64,000 nt of DNA, from assembly GCA_958295665.1 (NCBI GenBank), contig OY282560.1, positions 206,382,420-206,446,419 on the forward strand, given 5' to 3'. The position numbers and the translations under genes are program-made. Under the pieces are notes generated by a model that was not told the DNA's origin, made no database searches, and saw nothing but the letters and a program-made list of their open reading frames with translations. Source of the DNA: Tipula vernalis (taxonomy: Eukaryota > Arthropoda > Insecta > Diptera > Tipulidae). Below, one piece after another: positions 32,258 through 44,773 of the stretch (position 1 is its first letter; each line of letters begins with the position of its first letter).

Positions 32258-35200
32258 CACCTCGTCATGTGATTTCTATCTTGTCCTATACGCCATTTGC
32301 AAAACTTTACAGAAATCAAATTTTAAATTTTATGCATAAATACGTTTAACTTCTTCAATAAATTCCGAACTGTTCTTTGTTCCTAAACAAAGCCTTGGTA
32401 TTTCTTTAAATGCTCCGACAATAAAAATGCAGCTATCCCTAAAACTGGAGCAAGGAAAACGTTCTGGAGCAAACCTTATTATTTTGTAAAATAATGATGA
32501 AATGCATCGGATATAGGACACTAGAAGAAGAAGTAGCAGAAGAAAAAGCAAACAATAGAAAACGATTTCAAAATTTTCACAAATTTCAAATTTTATTGCG
32601 TATAATAAAATAATTTTATATACAATAAATAATTCAATTTATTCAAAATTTAAATATAAGTAATTCAGTCAATATATTTTAATTTCAATCATATTTTGGT
32701 TATGTCAACGTGAAAATTAAATTAGGTGTCACGGCTTTTGTGCGGCATTTGCAAAATCGCTCTGTAGAATTCCTGATCATCTATAGTGGCATGTAGTCGA
32801 ACATCGATACTAGGTCTTTAATTTTCTCTTTGGAAATTACACCGGGTGAGTTTAACTGTGCTGGATTGGGTAGCTTTACTACAGTGAAAGTTTTAGATTT
32901 CGCTCGTCGGCTTGATTGAACAATTAAAGGAATCGTATCTGGCGGTTCCATTTCACCGTACTTCTCTTTATATTTAATTATTAATTTGTGTCATCTTTTG
33001 AATATGTGTACATCTTTTAAAATGTGAATTTTAAATTAGTAAAATTTAATCCCAAGGAAGCTTGATTGTAGTTATAAAAATCACAGGAACTGCATCTGCA
33101 TTAATTTTAAGTGCAATTTATCGTACTGCATTGACCTTAAATGCCTTATAAGTAAAACAGGACTATGGTATAGCTTACATGTTTTAAATGCCTGTCTATA
33201 ACATCAAGTTCTTGAACTGCGATATTTGTTACATTATTAGTCTCGCAGAATTTGAGTAATGCGAAACTAGTGATTCGGTTGCAATTTTGAGGAACACATG
33301 AATCTGACCAGAGTATAAGTTTCGTAATTTCCTGATTATCCTTTAAAATGGCTTTCAATATTTTTATGAGAGCACTGGCAATGTCGTTTCCTGTTCTACC
33401 ACTCTGGCTTTCGTACCAAAGGGAATAATACGTAACTTTGTTTGTGTGGCAATATCCGGTCAAATTATAATGGTTGCAGTTTCTTTTATAAAAAAAAAAA
33501 TTTGAAGTATTCCCTTTTGGTAAAGAGAACACATTTTATAGGTCATATGCTATAAGTGCTATCGATTTGTTTTGTAGCACTAGTGCAATGTCAGCGGCTT
33601 TGCATGCTTTGGCATTTTCGTTTAAAAGCCGATGTTTTTCAAAATCATTTACTTGGCCTTCGGTAGAACCGGATATGTTTTGAAACTTGCTGCAAATATC
33701 ACAGATATCTTTTTTGGCCGAAAAAAAGATAAATTGTACTTTGTGTTAAATATTTTCCTATATATGTATATGATATTTCGGTTCTTTCAATCCTGTAATC
33801 TCTGCACATAAATTATACATTTTTTTAATGGATAATCCAGCTTCAAGGTATTGCCTCTGTGTTCCAGCTCGCATGTAATGGGAGTCCATACACGGAAAAC
33901 TCTGGATGTGTATTCTAACTTGTTCTAATAGCGATTCGTTTATTGATTTTTTTTATGTTTTCCTCTAGTGGACGGTTTTGGAACGCCAGTATCTGGTTGG
34001 AAATGATTTTTAAAAAAATAGTATATTATCCTTTGGGATATACACAATGTTGTCAAAAAAAATGCTCTACAAACTCTCAATTTATGTTTTCCATATTGAA
34101 AGAAATCCTTAAAAGAATTTTGTTTCCTTGAATTTTCTGAAACCGTTCGTTTCCGCTTCGCTAAAGTAACCGTTACGTATTTGGCATAAAATATTTTTTT
34201 TTCCTCGTCGGTTAGAATCCAAAAATTTCCGTGAATATCTTTTCTTTTTTCCTCCTAAAATAAAACGACACAATCATATGGGCACGTTTTATCACATGTA
34301 GTTGGTTTCACTGATTTAGGTGGAATGATTTTTTCACTGATGTTGGTGTATTCTTTACCAAATTGCCTTCTGCGCTTCATAATTTCCTTTTTCCAATGTA
34401 ATTTGTCCCTAGATTTTTTTCGTGATGGTGCTCCTGTGTGAGTTACCGATCGTGGTTGAAGAAGGGTATTTGCGTCATATACTGGGAGTTCTGGCATATT
34501 CGTATCGTTTTCCGGTTCATAGGTGGGATCATCTAATGAATCATCGTCGTATAAACTTAAATTAGAACTGGAAGCTTCACTACTGCAAGAAATAGTAGAA
34601 AACTGTTTCTAAAATTCTATAGGGACAAAATGAGATATAAATATATTAACGAAAGCAAGTTTAATTTTCGATTACCGTTCAACACTAGAATCGATAGTTC
34701 GGACTGGCGAAGACATATTTTCTGTAGCATCCATTGACATAAAATTTTCTGATAACGGTAATTTATAGAATTAAAATAATGCACGTGTTCAACAGGTTAA
34801 ACAACTAATAATTTTTAAAACAAACGTAAAAAAAAATATTATTGCACGTGTTCACATTACAAATGATAAACAAATACTAAATATTTTTTCCACAAACAAT
34901 ATTACGTTGCAATTGGAAATAGGACACAAAAAATAAACATACAAATTTTTGTTTTGCTTGTAATTTGGGTCCTACGTCCATTTACGTTGGATATAGGACA
35001 CTAAAGAACTCATATGCTAGGTTAGGTACATTTCATATATATGTGTCCCACTTGGAAGATTTTAACAGATGGGACAAACAAGAATTAAAACGTGTAAAAA
35101 AATAACAAGATTTTTGGTCTATAGGACAAAAACAAAAAAATATTATATAAGAGATACGCCAATTTTAGCCAAAATTTCTGAAAGAGCATGGTCGAAAACA

Positions 35201-35270
35201 TCAGATTACTTTAATAACTCTTTTTTTGGAAAAAATGGTCTATAGGATAAGATAGAACTCATGCGACGAC
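32258..35270 (-). mobile_element. Broken DNA transposon with inverted ends
   Basis: The complement of 32258-32300 (AAATGGCGTATAGGACAAGA then TAGAAATCACATGACGA) matches 35233-35270 (AAATGGTCTATAGGATAAGA then TAGAACTCATGCGACGA), an inverted pair about 3 kb apart. A decayed transposase lies between on the minus strand. A TATAGGACA-type word recurs near both ends. The family is unassigned and the outer boundaries are uncertain. Confidence 0.6.
32740..34741 (-). pseudogene. Transposase-like protein, multiply frameshifted
   Basis: Read on the complement from an ATG at 34741 (MSMDATENMSSPVRTI). A likely intron runs from G/GTAATCG near 34674 to TTCTTGCAG near 34590. Next come an acidic stretch (LYDDDSLDDPTYEPEND), a basic stretch (SRKKSRDKLHWKKEIMKRRR) and CDKTCPYDC. 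Many stops follow. The best-kept core at 33532-33146 reads YYSLWYESQSGRTGNDIASA and LILWSDSCVPQNCNRI, whose D residues could belong to a DDE-type catalytic core. I place it among insect DNA transposases of unknown superfamily. Confidence 0.55.
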
Positions 35271-35342
35271 TTATCTATTTCTTAACAGATTTTAATGAAA
35301 TTTGACATCCGCAAGGGAAATAGGATTCAAAAATTGATTTTC

Positions 35343-35905
35343 TTACCGTGGTAAGATGGTATGATTGTTTGAGGTTATCATGATATAGTGGTATGATGGA
35401 TTGATATTATTGTATGATGGTGTGATGGTATGATTGTATATATCAACGTACGATGATATGACGGTATTTATACTAGAATTATGGTATGAAGGTATGATGG
35501 TACGACGGTATAATGGTATGACGGTATAATGGTATGAGAGTTGGATGATATGATTTTATGATAACCTGACAGAATAATCGTATGATTATTTGATGGTGTG
35601 ATAGTACGATGGTACGATGGTATGATGGTATGATTATAGTGACGGTATGATGGTACGATGGTATAGTGGTGATGGTACGATGGTACGATATTTTATGATG
35701 AAACCTACGATACCACCTACTGATGGTACGATTTTATGATGATATGATAGTATGATGTTTTGAAGGTGTGGTGGATTGATGGTAAGATATATATCATGTG
35801 TGTTGGTAGGATGGCTCGATGTCACTATGATACAACGATACGATTGTATGATTTTTTTAATGATATAGTGTCATGATGGTACGATGGTACGACGGTACGT
35901 ATGCC
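35343..35905. repeat. ATGGTATG / ATGGTACG minisatellite
   Basis: Dozens of diverged 8-10 bp units (GGTATGATGGTACGATGG and variants). Short frames across it are repeat artefacts. Confidence 0.88.
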
Positions 35906-36330
35906 GGTATGATGGTGAGTAGGGTTTGAGTTGAAATTGAGTTGGATTTTGTATAGTGAGAGGTTAGATTTAGTTGAGTTAATTCACGCATATAGCTTTC
36001 GAATCGAGTTGGCGATTGGGTTTAAAAATAAGTGTAGAGTTGAGCAGAGGGTTGAGATTTGGGTCGAGTTAAGTTGAGTTGACGTAGAATTAGGATTTAG
36101 TTAGCTTGCATTGGAGTGTAAGTTGCTTGGTTGGGGAGTTATTTAAGAATTAATTTGGAGTTAGGTTAAGGGTTGATTTTAATGTTGATTAATTTGGTGA
36201 TTGCGTTTAGGGTTGTGTTGCGATTGAGATAGATGTTGAGTTGTAAATTGAGTTGGAGGTTAAGCTGTAGATTCGATGTTCATTTCGGGATTGATTTGTG
36301 AGTTGAATTAGTCAAGATCGAAGTTCTGAT
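35906..36330. repeat. Degenerate GTTGAGTT-rich minisatellite, right block
   Basis: The same GAGTTG-rich composition as 31866-32140, including TTGAGTTGAAATTGAGTTGG near 35926-35945 and further GTTGAGTT words to about 36310. Confidence 0.7.
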
Positions 36331-36628
36331 CACCCCATGAGGTTTCAGCCCTTTATATTTTTAACTGTAAGGTTAGTTCTGGTATTTTATGACCACATTT
36401 GAACATTTTTGTTATACCGTTTTCTGTTCTAATTCACTAAAACTGCAAACCAGGGGTGGGATTTTGTAACATCACAATTTTCGAAGTTCGAAAAAATATC
36501 GTAAGTTTCGAAAAATCGGTATTTTGTAACCTTTTCGACGAGCGATAATTGCGATACTTCATCACTCAACTTAAATCCAAGTGATACACGATTATAAGCT
36601 TTGTGATAATTTTAATTTAAAAATAAAA

Positions 36629-37495
36629 ATGAGTGGGTAAGTAAATTATATTAATGTAATATTAATATTGATTAATAAAAACATGCATTCAGTTTAAAAA
36701 AAAAAAAAGAATTTATTTGATTAATTTTATTTTTATTTTTAATTTAATGGTAACATAACCTAAAAAATTTATTTTAATTTTTCTCAAGCCAAAAAAAAGT
36801 AACAACAACGGGGCAATTTAACATAATGCTCCAGTATTTAGAAGAGAATAAAGACTTGGTGACCGGCAATTTCAACATGAACAGCACTAGGCAAACAATG
36901 CAAGAAGGTTGGCACGAGTTGGCAAACAAACTGAATGGCGAAGGTCGACCTGTGCGAGACGAAGACGCATGGAAAAAGGTAAGTTGTTTGTTTTTAAAGG
37001 TTTTTTAAGAAAGTGTAATGTTTTTAAAGAAAGTTCGCGAATTAATAAATAATTGTTATATCGCAGGTATGGGCTGATTTAAAAAATGAAATTAAAAAAA
37101 AATTACGGAAAATCCACGGTGATATCAACCAAACAGGTGGAGGCTCACGTACTCTTTTTCTGTCGCCTTTTGAAGAGCGGGTGGTTCAATTAACGGGGAT
37201 GATGGTATCAGCTGTTGGATATTCCGGGGTGGATGCATGCCATGAGGACGAAAACATTAATGATGAGGTCGCAGCGGAAAGCACTTCCGCAAATAATGAA
37301 GCTAGTAGCGTTACTACAACTCTAACCACCCGAGTTCGGCGTCGTCGTAAAAATATGACAACAAAAATTTTTGAGGAGTTACAAGATCAAGGGAAAAAGC
37401 AGGTAGACTTCCAGAATACATTGATTGCTATCATGAAGGAGGGAAACGAAATTAACTCTAAGCGCCTATTATTAGAAAAAGAGCGACGCGAATAA
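36629..37495 (+). CDS. Harbinger Myb/SANT-like DNA-binding protein, three exons
   Basis: Exons 36629-36636 (ATGAGTGG), 36789-36978 and 37067-37495 join in frame into 208 codons plus a stop. Each intron starts GTAAGT or GTAAGTTG and ends AG. The second exon gives QFNIMLQYLEENKDLVTGNF and W-rich sequence (EGWHELANKLNGEGRP, AWKKVWADLKNEIKKKLRKI), the tri-helix Myb/SANT-like fold of the accessory protein of PIF/Harbinger elements. The third exon has an Ala/Ser/Thr/Glu linker, a basic patch (TRVRRRRKN) and a charged C-terminal helix. In this family the protein is thought to bind the transposase and the terminal repeats. No lesion was seen. The transposase lies convergently downstream at 37820. Confidence 0.82.
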
Positions 37496-37517
37496 AGTCG
37501 CGATTTTCAAATTATTA

Positions 37518-37650
37518 GTGGATTTCCAATCGACCGCCTTAAGTACTTATAAGCACTTATGGTTCATGCCTTTGCTAAATTTACTATAGTTAAACTAGCC
37601 ATAAACCATAAGTGCTTATAAATACTTGTGGTGGTGGATTGGAAAGCCAC
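37518..37650. mobile_element. 133-bp MITE flanked by TA
   Basis: GTGGATTTCCAATCGACCGC at 37518 is mirrored at 37631-37650, and the arms match for about 47 bp (ACTTATAAGCACTTATGGTT against its complement). TA is present on both sides, which suits a Tc1/mariner-type TA target. It sits between the convergent Harbinger genes. Confidence 0.75.
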
Positions 37651-37819
37651 TATTGTTGAATTATGCTTTAATATTTATTGCAATTTGTGATTTTTTTTAC
37701 CTGAAATGAAATACATACTTCAATTGAAAATTGAATTTTTTGAATTTGAAACATACCTAGTTTTATTTTGCATACATACATTTGTTTATACTACAACAAA
37801 AAATTTTTATAATATACAA

Positions 37820-38812
37820 TTAAAAACAATTTAGCAAATTGTTCCGAATTGTTACAGCAGTAACATAGTCAGACTGACTGTAGTATTCAAAATCGGATTC
37901 ATGTACTACTTCTTCCCCCTTTTCATCAGGCTGTGGCAAATCTACCATTTCAAGGTTACTTTGTAAACAGATGTTGTAGAGAGCCGCACATACATTAACC
38001 ACTTTAATTACTTTTACAGGATCATACCGCAACACTCGCTCCCCTAACAAACACCGGAAAGTGTTTTTTAGAACACCGATGCAGCGCTCAACTGGATTAC
38101 GAGCTTTGGCGTGTAAATAATTGTATCTACTTTGCACTTCGTTCGGGTTACGGTACGGTGTCATAATAAAAGGCTCTAAAGGGTATCCAGAATCGCCAAG
38201 CAGCCACGTATTGCGCTCCCCATTGTCGTATGATGCTTTCAATTTTTGCCTGTCCTTAGACATTTCCCAGATTGCAGCATCATGGGTCGATCCAGGAAAT
38301 CTGGCGCACACTGAGTGGATCAAAAGATCATAGTTGCAAACCTGAAAAATATATTAGTAATACAAAGAATGAAGTACATTTATGTATAATATTTGTTATA
38401 CTTACTAACTGAACATTCATCGAGTGATTTCCACGCCGATCTACAAAAATATGCTCATTTTCCATAGGTGCAATTATATTAATGTGGGTGCAGTCAATAC
38501 ACCCAATTACCCCAGGATGGCTTGTTTTTTCATAAAACCGTTCCTTATTTGAGGATTTGGTTTCTTCATCCGGAAATTTTACGTGCCGATGGCATATCGT
38601 ACGTTCCAATAGGCGAGTTATTTCAGTTATTGATGTAGATAGAACCGATTGATTCATCGAATGGAACATTATGTCCCCTACCGATCTTTGATAAGACCCT
38701 GTGGCGTAGAAACTCAACACCGCGGCTAGTTTTATTTCCAGAGGAATTTTAGTCGGTCGTGAATGAAATGTGGTAATATAGGTCTTTCTGTACAAATTCT
38801 CATTTGGTTAGA
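37820..38812 (-). pseudogene. Harbinger transposase (HARBI1-like), N-terminally truncated
   Basis: Exon 38812-38406 and exon 38341-37820 join across a 64-bp intron (GTAAGT...TTTTTCAG) in phase 0. About 300 codons remain open, reaching an in-frame stop at about 38810 where LINE sequence takes over. Landmarks are IPLEIKLAAVLSFYATGSYQ, HPGVIGCIDCTHINIIAP (first catalytic D), VCARFPGSTHDAAIWEMS, WLLGDSGYP (second D), and HAKARNPVERCIGVLKNTF (catalytic E region). The DDE_4-type core is complete, but the front of the protein and the right-hand terminus of the element are gone. Stop at 37820. Confidence 0.85.
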
Positions 38813-39440
38813 AGCATATCTACTAGCGCGAAATTTAATGGATTTTTATCTAAAACCATTGTGGCCAAATGTGTGGCCTTTGTTTCTTGTATTTATTAAT
38901 GACCTTCCAAACATCTTATCTAGAAATTATTTATTATATGAAGATGATTGTATTGGGCTTCAAAAAGATTTGGATAAACTTTTATCTTGGTTCTCAATAA
39001 ATAAACCTAAACTTAATATAAAAATATGTGTTGTGGCATCGTATACTAGAAAAATGAATCAGAGTCTGTTTTCGTATAAGCTTGAGGAGCAGATTTTGGA
39101 TAGAACTAATGAGATTACTGATTTAGAGTTTTGATCATCATTAAAAGTCGATAATCATATTAGTCTTCCTTGTTCTAAAGCGCTTATAATGGTTGGGTTT
39201 ATTTTCCGGTGGGTGAAAGTGTTTCGTCTCATCTTGAATACAGCTGTCAGATATATGCACCTTCTTATAAAATGAGAGGTAAGCGATTATTTTCTCTGTT
39301 TTGTTTTCTAAAACAAGCCATTTTAAACCATTTATTGAGGGCTGCAAATAAATCGCCTTCGAGGCATTCAGCTGAAACTTTCAGCTTCCTAATTATGTAT
39401 TCACTTCATAGACATCTGACGTACACTAGTAAAACTTAAG
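38786..39440 (+). pseudogene. Jockey-type LINE reverse transcriptase fragment
   Basis: FLVFINDLPNIL, then YEDD in the place of FADD, LQKDLDKLLSWFSINKPKL and the thumb-like KLEEQILDRTNEITDLEF, followed by further frames to about 39440. The PQGS motif is missing. It is truncated at both ends and cuts off the Harbinger transposase; the exact junction between 38780 and 38812 is uncertain. Confidence 0.75.
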
Positions 39441-41985
39441 TTAAATTTGGCAAGTACTATTACTTTACTTCATCAGAGCCAAATTTATTCAAAATGAAAG
39501 TTTGAAAGATATGCTTTAGGCATAATTTGATTTTAATATTTCTGAAATTTATATTTATTTAATACAAAAATTGTTCAAGATACGTAGACAACTTTTATAT
39601 AAACATTTTATAATATTTTTTGCTTTTTTCATTCAAAAATTTGAAGCTAAAAAATATTATTTTTACTACGGATTTCTATGGCGAATAATAAAAAGTTACA
39701 CCACTACAGAAGCTTCTAAAAATTATGACGTTTGATTATGGCTCGATACTCTAAAAGGCTCTGAAAATATTTATCCTATCCAATCATTAATAAAATTGTA
39801 ATGGATCTACTATGATTTATCGTTATTGCGGAAAAATAATAATTTTTTCAATTTTCATACCAAGCGCTATTTGGTGCTTTGATGGCAAAAGATATATTTC
39901 AAATTTCTAGATAACAAACAACTTTTTATCGGACGTCAAACTCCGAGAATTTTATTTATAGCAAATCCAATTTCAGTCAAAGTGAGGGGCAAAAATTGTT
40001 CATCACACTTACCTATTATGAATTTTTGTAAGAAACAAACATTAAACACATTTTTATATTTATTTTGTAATTAAAAATGCTCAAAATTATTTATCTAGAC
40101 CTTTATCGATTTTTTCTAAATCCAAACTTTTCCTCAACGTTATTTAGGTACCTACGTACAAACAAAACCAACAAGAAATTTAATGCCAAATTCCAATTTC
40201 AGTAAATTCCTTCCGTAATAAAAAAAAAAAAAACTTCAAGATTTTAAATTAAAAATGTTTCCTTCTTTTTTTTTTCCTGTTGTACGTAAACATCTACAAT
40301 ACACCACCGTGCACATCACCATCATGCTTTGGTGCTCCCATTTTCACCCGAAAGTCAATTAAACAAAAAAAAATAAAAAAAATATTGCGATTTCATCTTT
40401 AAACGACCCTTTTCTAGAAGTATTTTATTCGCAATATTAATTTTTTGTGCTATATTCTAGTTCTGTTTGCTCTCAAAACCGATTATCATTCGATTCATCA
40501 TCACAACTTATATATACAGAACCACAGTTTGTAAATATACATTATACATATGTATACAGTAGACTAGAGAATTACAGTAAATATTTCCCGTCTTATCCCA
40601 TTCCGTATTATCACGATTAAATTTCATCATTATATATTATGTATAGAATGAGAGAAATACGTTATCAAATATACCGAGGAAGTAAGAGGACTAGAGTTGT
40701 TTCTGTATGGGTGGGTGTATGTTGTGCAAACAACAACCATAGCACAAAAAGCAGAAGGATAAAACTTTACACATGAATAAATTTTTAGAACACAAACTGT
40801 GTATACGTAATCATATTGTAAAAAAAAACAAAAAAAAAATAGAGCTTTAAGCTTTCACAATGAAACAAACTTATAAAAAATATAAAATATGAAATAATGT
40901 AACAACAACAACAAGAAAATATTGATACATTTTACAATTAAGATTTTTTTATTTCAGTTGGTTTTATTTCAAAAGCTTTCGACAGCTTTACGGAAAATAT
41001 GAACAATGTTTATTATTTTTTTTTTTTTGTAACGCTTTTCTTTGTGTGTTGTAATTGACATACAATTTGTCGATATTTCATCAAGTTCAATGATTTTACT
41101 TGTTTAGTAGGTACCGACGTAATACAAAGGGGGGGCGGGTGGGGTTACTCTTGTTAATGTAGCCGAACTAATATTTTAGTTAATTTAATATTATTTTAAT
41201 GGCAAATCGGCAGACGAGGGTCGGAAACTTATTTAAATCAAATTACAGTTACTCGTATTTTACCAACAACTTGTTGTTTGCAGGCAAAGATTTACCGCAC
41301 TCATTTAATATTATTACTTGAAGCGAATTTTTTTTTGCTGCCATTCCCTTTTTTTTTGTGTGTTTTTTGTCGACAGAAGTATAAAAAAATAAATAAATAA
41401 TAAAAATACGTGTGTTTGTCGGTTCTTGAGATTACGCAGTACATATAGTACGTACATATCTATACTACATTGAAAATCATCTATCTTTCCTTTCTTTCCA
41501 TTTTTAGTTTGGTGTCGTATTTTTGCTTTTGCGATTTATTATGCTGCTGTGATTTCAAAATCATATTTTACCATAATGAGATGAAATTTTTCTTCTCGAC
41601 AATAGTTCTATTGTTATAGTTTATTTAATACAAGATTATAGTAAAGAGGGAGGAGAAATTCCTAAGAGAAAGGCAAGGAATGTTTCAGGAACATATTATA
41701 TAATATTATGATAAAGTATGTTGTAGAATTTTTAAAGAATTTTATGTTAACATAAAATTATTGTATTAGTTACCGCATTTGTATTGTTTACTGGTTTTAG
41801 TACAGAATTTAGTATGGTGCGAAGGCGCTGCAAACCACGAAAAAGTATTATGTGGTATGGTTTGAAAAAATGTAATACCTGGGTCTACGGTTTGATCAAA
41901 CTTCAAACCATGGTATGGATGATATGCAGTGGATAATTTTTCGTTAATCATTGTCCACATAATTCATAATAATTCATAATTTATA
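39441..41985. other. AT-rich non-coding stretch
   Basis: About 2.5 kb without a recognised gene. It contains poly-A/T runs and one G-rich run (GGGGGGGCGGGTGGGG at 41130-41145) that could form a G-quadruplex. Possibly host intron or intergenic DNA. Confidence 0.45.
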
Positions 41986-42400
41986 CTTATCTTAAACTTG
42001 TAACAGGACCTTTTGGTCCTGGTTTTTGGACCTTGGCATTGAGCCTGTTCACAGATTAGTGTCGATTCAGTGACTTCGGAGCGGTCTGTTTTAGCCGGCT
42101 AAAGCTCAGGGAAAAGGGAGTGGGATTTTCCGAAGTATGAACCGACCTAGTTGAGACCGCTTCATATAGGAAGGAATAAGGGAAAGGAAAAGAAAATCAT
42201 AAATCAGGAATAACCAACACCCAGTTCCTATTATACCAATAAGTTCCCACTTAACTCATTATGTAAGATAATAGTTAGCATTCGCCACAAATCGTGTGGA
42301 CGTACCCACTAATCCCTGAGGTCTCATTATGCTGGGCCAAACAGAAAATTTAAACGATCATACAACGAATAAGTTTATGATGGGATATATCGTTTTGACA

Positions 42401-43312
42401 TTAAGTTCGTACATCCTTGAAGTGATAAATACCAAGGGAACTTCCGGAGTCGTTAACCACCTCACAAGAAACTTTACCGACCATCCGTGAGATTGTGGCT
42501 TTTAAAAATTTTGGAGCTAATTTGGCGGAATAGGAATCGGTGGCCTTGCTCTGCGTGAAGTTTCTGACATAGACCCTTTGTCCAACGAGAAATTTTGGTG
42601 GCCGGCTACTTAGATTATATGGTGTATTGGACCTTATTAGGGCTTTGATCAAATTTTCTCGAACCTTTTCGGATATAACATGTAATTCCTCCGGCTTTTC
42701 TTCGGGCTGCATATAATTACCGGTGGACGTTTAAACTTCCCGCAGCAGATCATACGCGGATCGAACAAAACCAGTCGATTCGTGAATGGTTCCACGAATA
42801 GCCTATGTTATAGCGTCAAAGTTTAGATCCCACGTTCTATGATCTTCGTTAATATATGATCGGATGGACGCCAGTATCGTTCGATTAACCCGTTCAGAGG
42901 AGTTACTTTGCGGTGAATATTTGGCTGTAAATACATGTTTGACTCCATATTTATTTAATAGTTTTTTAACTAGTAGGGAGGTAAATTGTCGTCCATTGTC
43001 CGTAACAATATTTTCTGGAACGCCAAATAATAGGAATATATTCTTCTCGAGGAATTTGGCAACTTCCTCTGCGGTAGCTTGTCGTACAGCACGAGTGAGC
43101 ACGAACTTCGAGTAGTGATCTACCGCTATCAGAATGGAGGTGTTACCTGACTTCGTTCTCGGATAGGGCCCCAAGAAGTCCAAATATACCCTCCGCCATG
43201 GTCGGAACGTAATAGGTAGTGAACTGAGAGGGGGTCGAAGTACAAAGTTCGGTGCTTTACTACATTTGCACGTCTCACATGACGATATAAAATGTTGGAT
43301 ATCTCTGGTCAT
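42401..43312 (-). pseudogene. Ty3/gypsy integrase
   Basis: Frame 43312-42803 carries the end of the zinc finger (CETCKCSKAP) and a complete catalytic triad: D in VYLDFLGPYPRT, D in IVTDNGRQFTS and E in NSSERVNRTIL. A short break at 42800-42713 is followed by the frame 42712-42401 (FLVGQRVYVRNFTQSKATDS), a C-terminal DNA-binding domain. Only the break and the lost 5' half disable it. Confidence 0.85.
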
Positions 43313-43313
43313 T

Positions 43314-44499
43314 CTAGGCCAAAAGAAATACCTTTTTATTACCTCGGTGGTTTTCCATATTCCCTGATTTTATTAAGGCTGGTCTAAGCGGCTCAGGAAC
43401 GATCAACTTCCAATTGGGAATATCCAATTTTCCGTCCGGTTCCTGTGGATGTATATTCATAAATAATTTCTCATTGATTACCCTTAGGTTGGTAACTTTT
43501 GGCGAAGACGCGACGTGATGGACCTGTTTCAAATAATCGGAGCTTTTAAAGTGTTCAGACGTCATATCCACGTGAGGTGGAACCTCACCGTCACATAGGG
43601 GAGTCTGACTTACTTTTACTTGGCCAGAAAGTTCATCCATATAAACCCGAGAGAGTGCGTCAGGAACACAGTTTTGTGTTCCTTTTCTATACTCAATCTC
43701 AAAGTTGAATCCCTGCAACTTCAAGCTCCACCTCGCCAATCTTCCAGTGAGGTCCCTCTGTGATATCAACCATGTCAGGCTCGCGTGGTCTGTTATCACC
43801 GTGAAGGGTAAACCCTCCACGTATGATCGAAACTTTTTGATAGCCAAGACAGCAGCCAAGCATTCTAGTTCCGTCACACTATAATGTCTTTGAGCCCCGT
43901 TGAGCTTATGAGACATGAACTCGATTGGCGTGTCCTGACCCTCCTCCGTCTTTTGAAACAGAACGGCCCCGACTCCCGTTGAACTAGCATCACATTGTAT
44001 GTAGAAATGTTTGTCGAAGTCAGCCGTGTTCAGCACAGGGGCAGTGGTAAATGGCTGATTCGGACCAAACAAATTTCTGATTCTTTTTTAATAAGTTGGT
44101 CAAAGGCGTTGAAATCGACGAATATTGATTAATGAACCGTCTATACCAGCCACAAACACCTAGAAACCTCCTTACCTGACGTACCGTTTTTGGCACTGGG
44201 TACTCTGCAATCATCTCCGGATTGGGACGTAGAGTACCCCCACAAACTACTTGACCCAGATAATCGATCACTCTCAGTAAAAATTTACTTTTTTCCACAT
44301 TTATGGTGAGTCCAGCTGCTGCTAACCGAGTTGCTATATCGCCCAGAAGAGACAGGTGCTCTTCGAACGTGGAAGTTGTAATGAGCAGATCATCGAGGTA
44401 TACGAACACTCGATCACGTAGATGGTGTGGGATAACTCTATGCATCACACGACATAAGGTTTGCGGCGTATTACAGAGCCCATCCATAAATAGCGACAT
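43314..44499 (-). pseudogene. Ty3/gypsy reverse transcriptase (partial) and RNase H
   Basis: From 44499: GLCNTPQTLCRVMHRVIP, then VFVYLDDLLI with an intact YLDD box, then VRRFLGVCGWYRRFI. A frameshift near 44060 leads to the frame 44072-43314 with RNase H (FYIQCDASSTGVGAVLFQ, YSVTELECLAAVLAIKKF, VITDHASLTWL) and the connection to integrase. Closest in feel to Osvaldo/412-like lineages, not settled. Confidence 0.85.
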
Positions 44500-44773
44500 C
44501 GTTGAGTTTTAAAAATCAATCATTTTTGCAGTTATTCTTACGAAAAATGGAAAACACGTTTTTAGAATTTTGCTACTGGGAAATGGGAAATCATGAAATT
44601 AATTTGATTATACAACCTTAGGAATATTTTTTTTCCCTTTATTTAATATTACAACTGATTTACAAATCATTTAGTAATTTAGATTTCTTAAATGAAGATT
44701 CACATTTGACGGGCAGTAACCCAATGGTTACCCCCGTTTGAATTTACATAGTAATTATTTTTCTCTAACCTAG

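Larger units (their letters stand above)
41990..44503 (-). mobile_element. Ty3/gypsy retrotransposon, 5'-truncated
   Basis: The minus strand reads from the middle of reverse transcriptase through RNase H and integrase into a 3' non-coding region (about 42330-41990) that is likely the 3' LTR. The other LTR, gag, protease and the RT front are absent. The truncation point at 44503 lies within the RT word preceding GLCNTPQTL. LTR borders could not be set because only one copy exists. Confidence 0.8.

Noticed and set aside
41766..41960. 64-codon minus-strand frame as a host exon
   Set aside because: No splice sites of quality, no recognisable family, and surrounding sequence is AT-rich non-coding.
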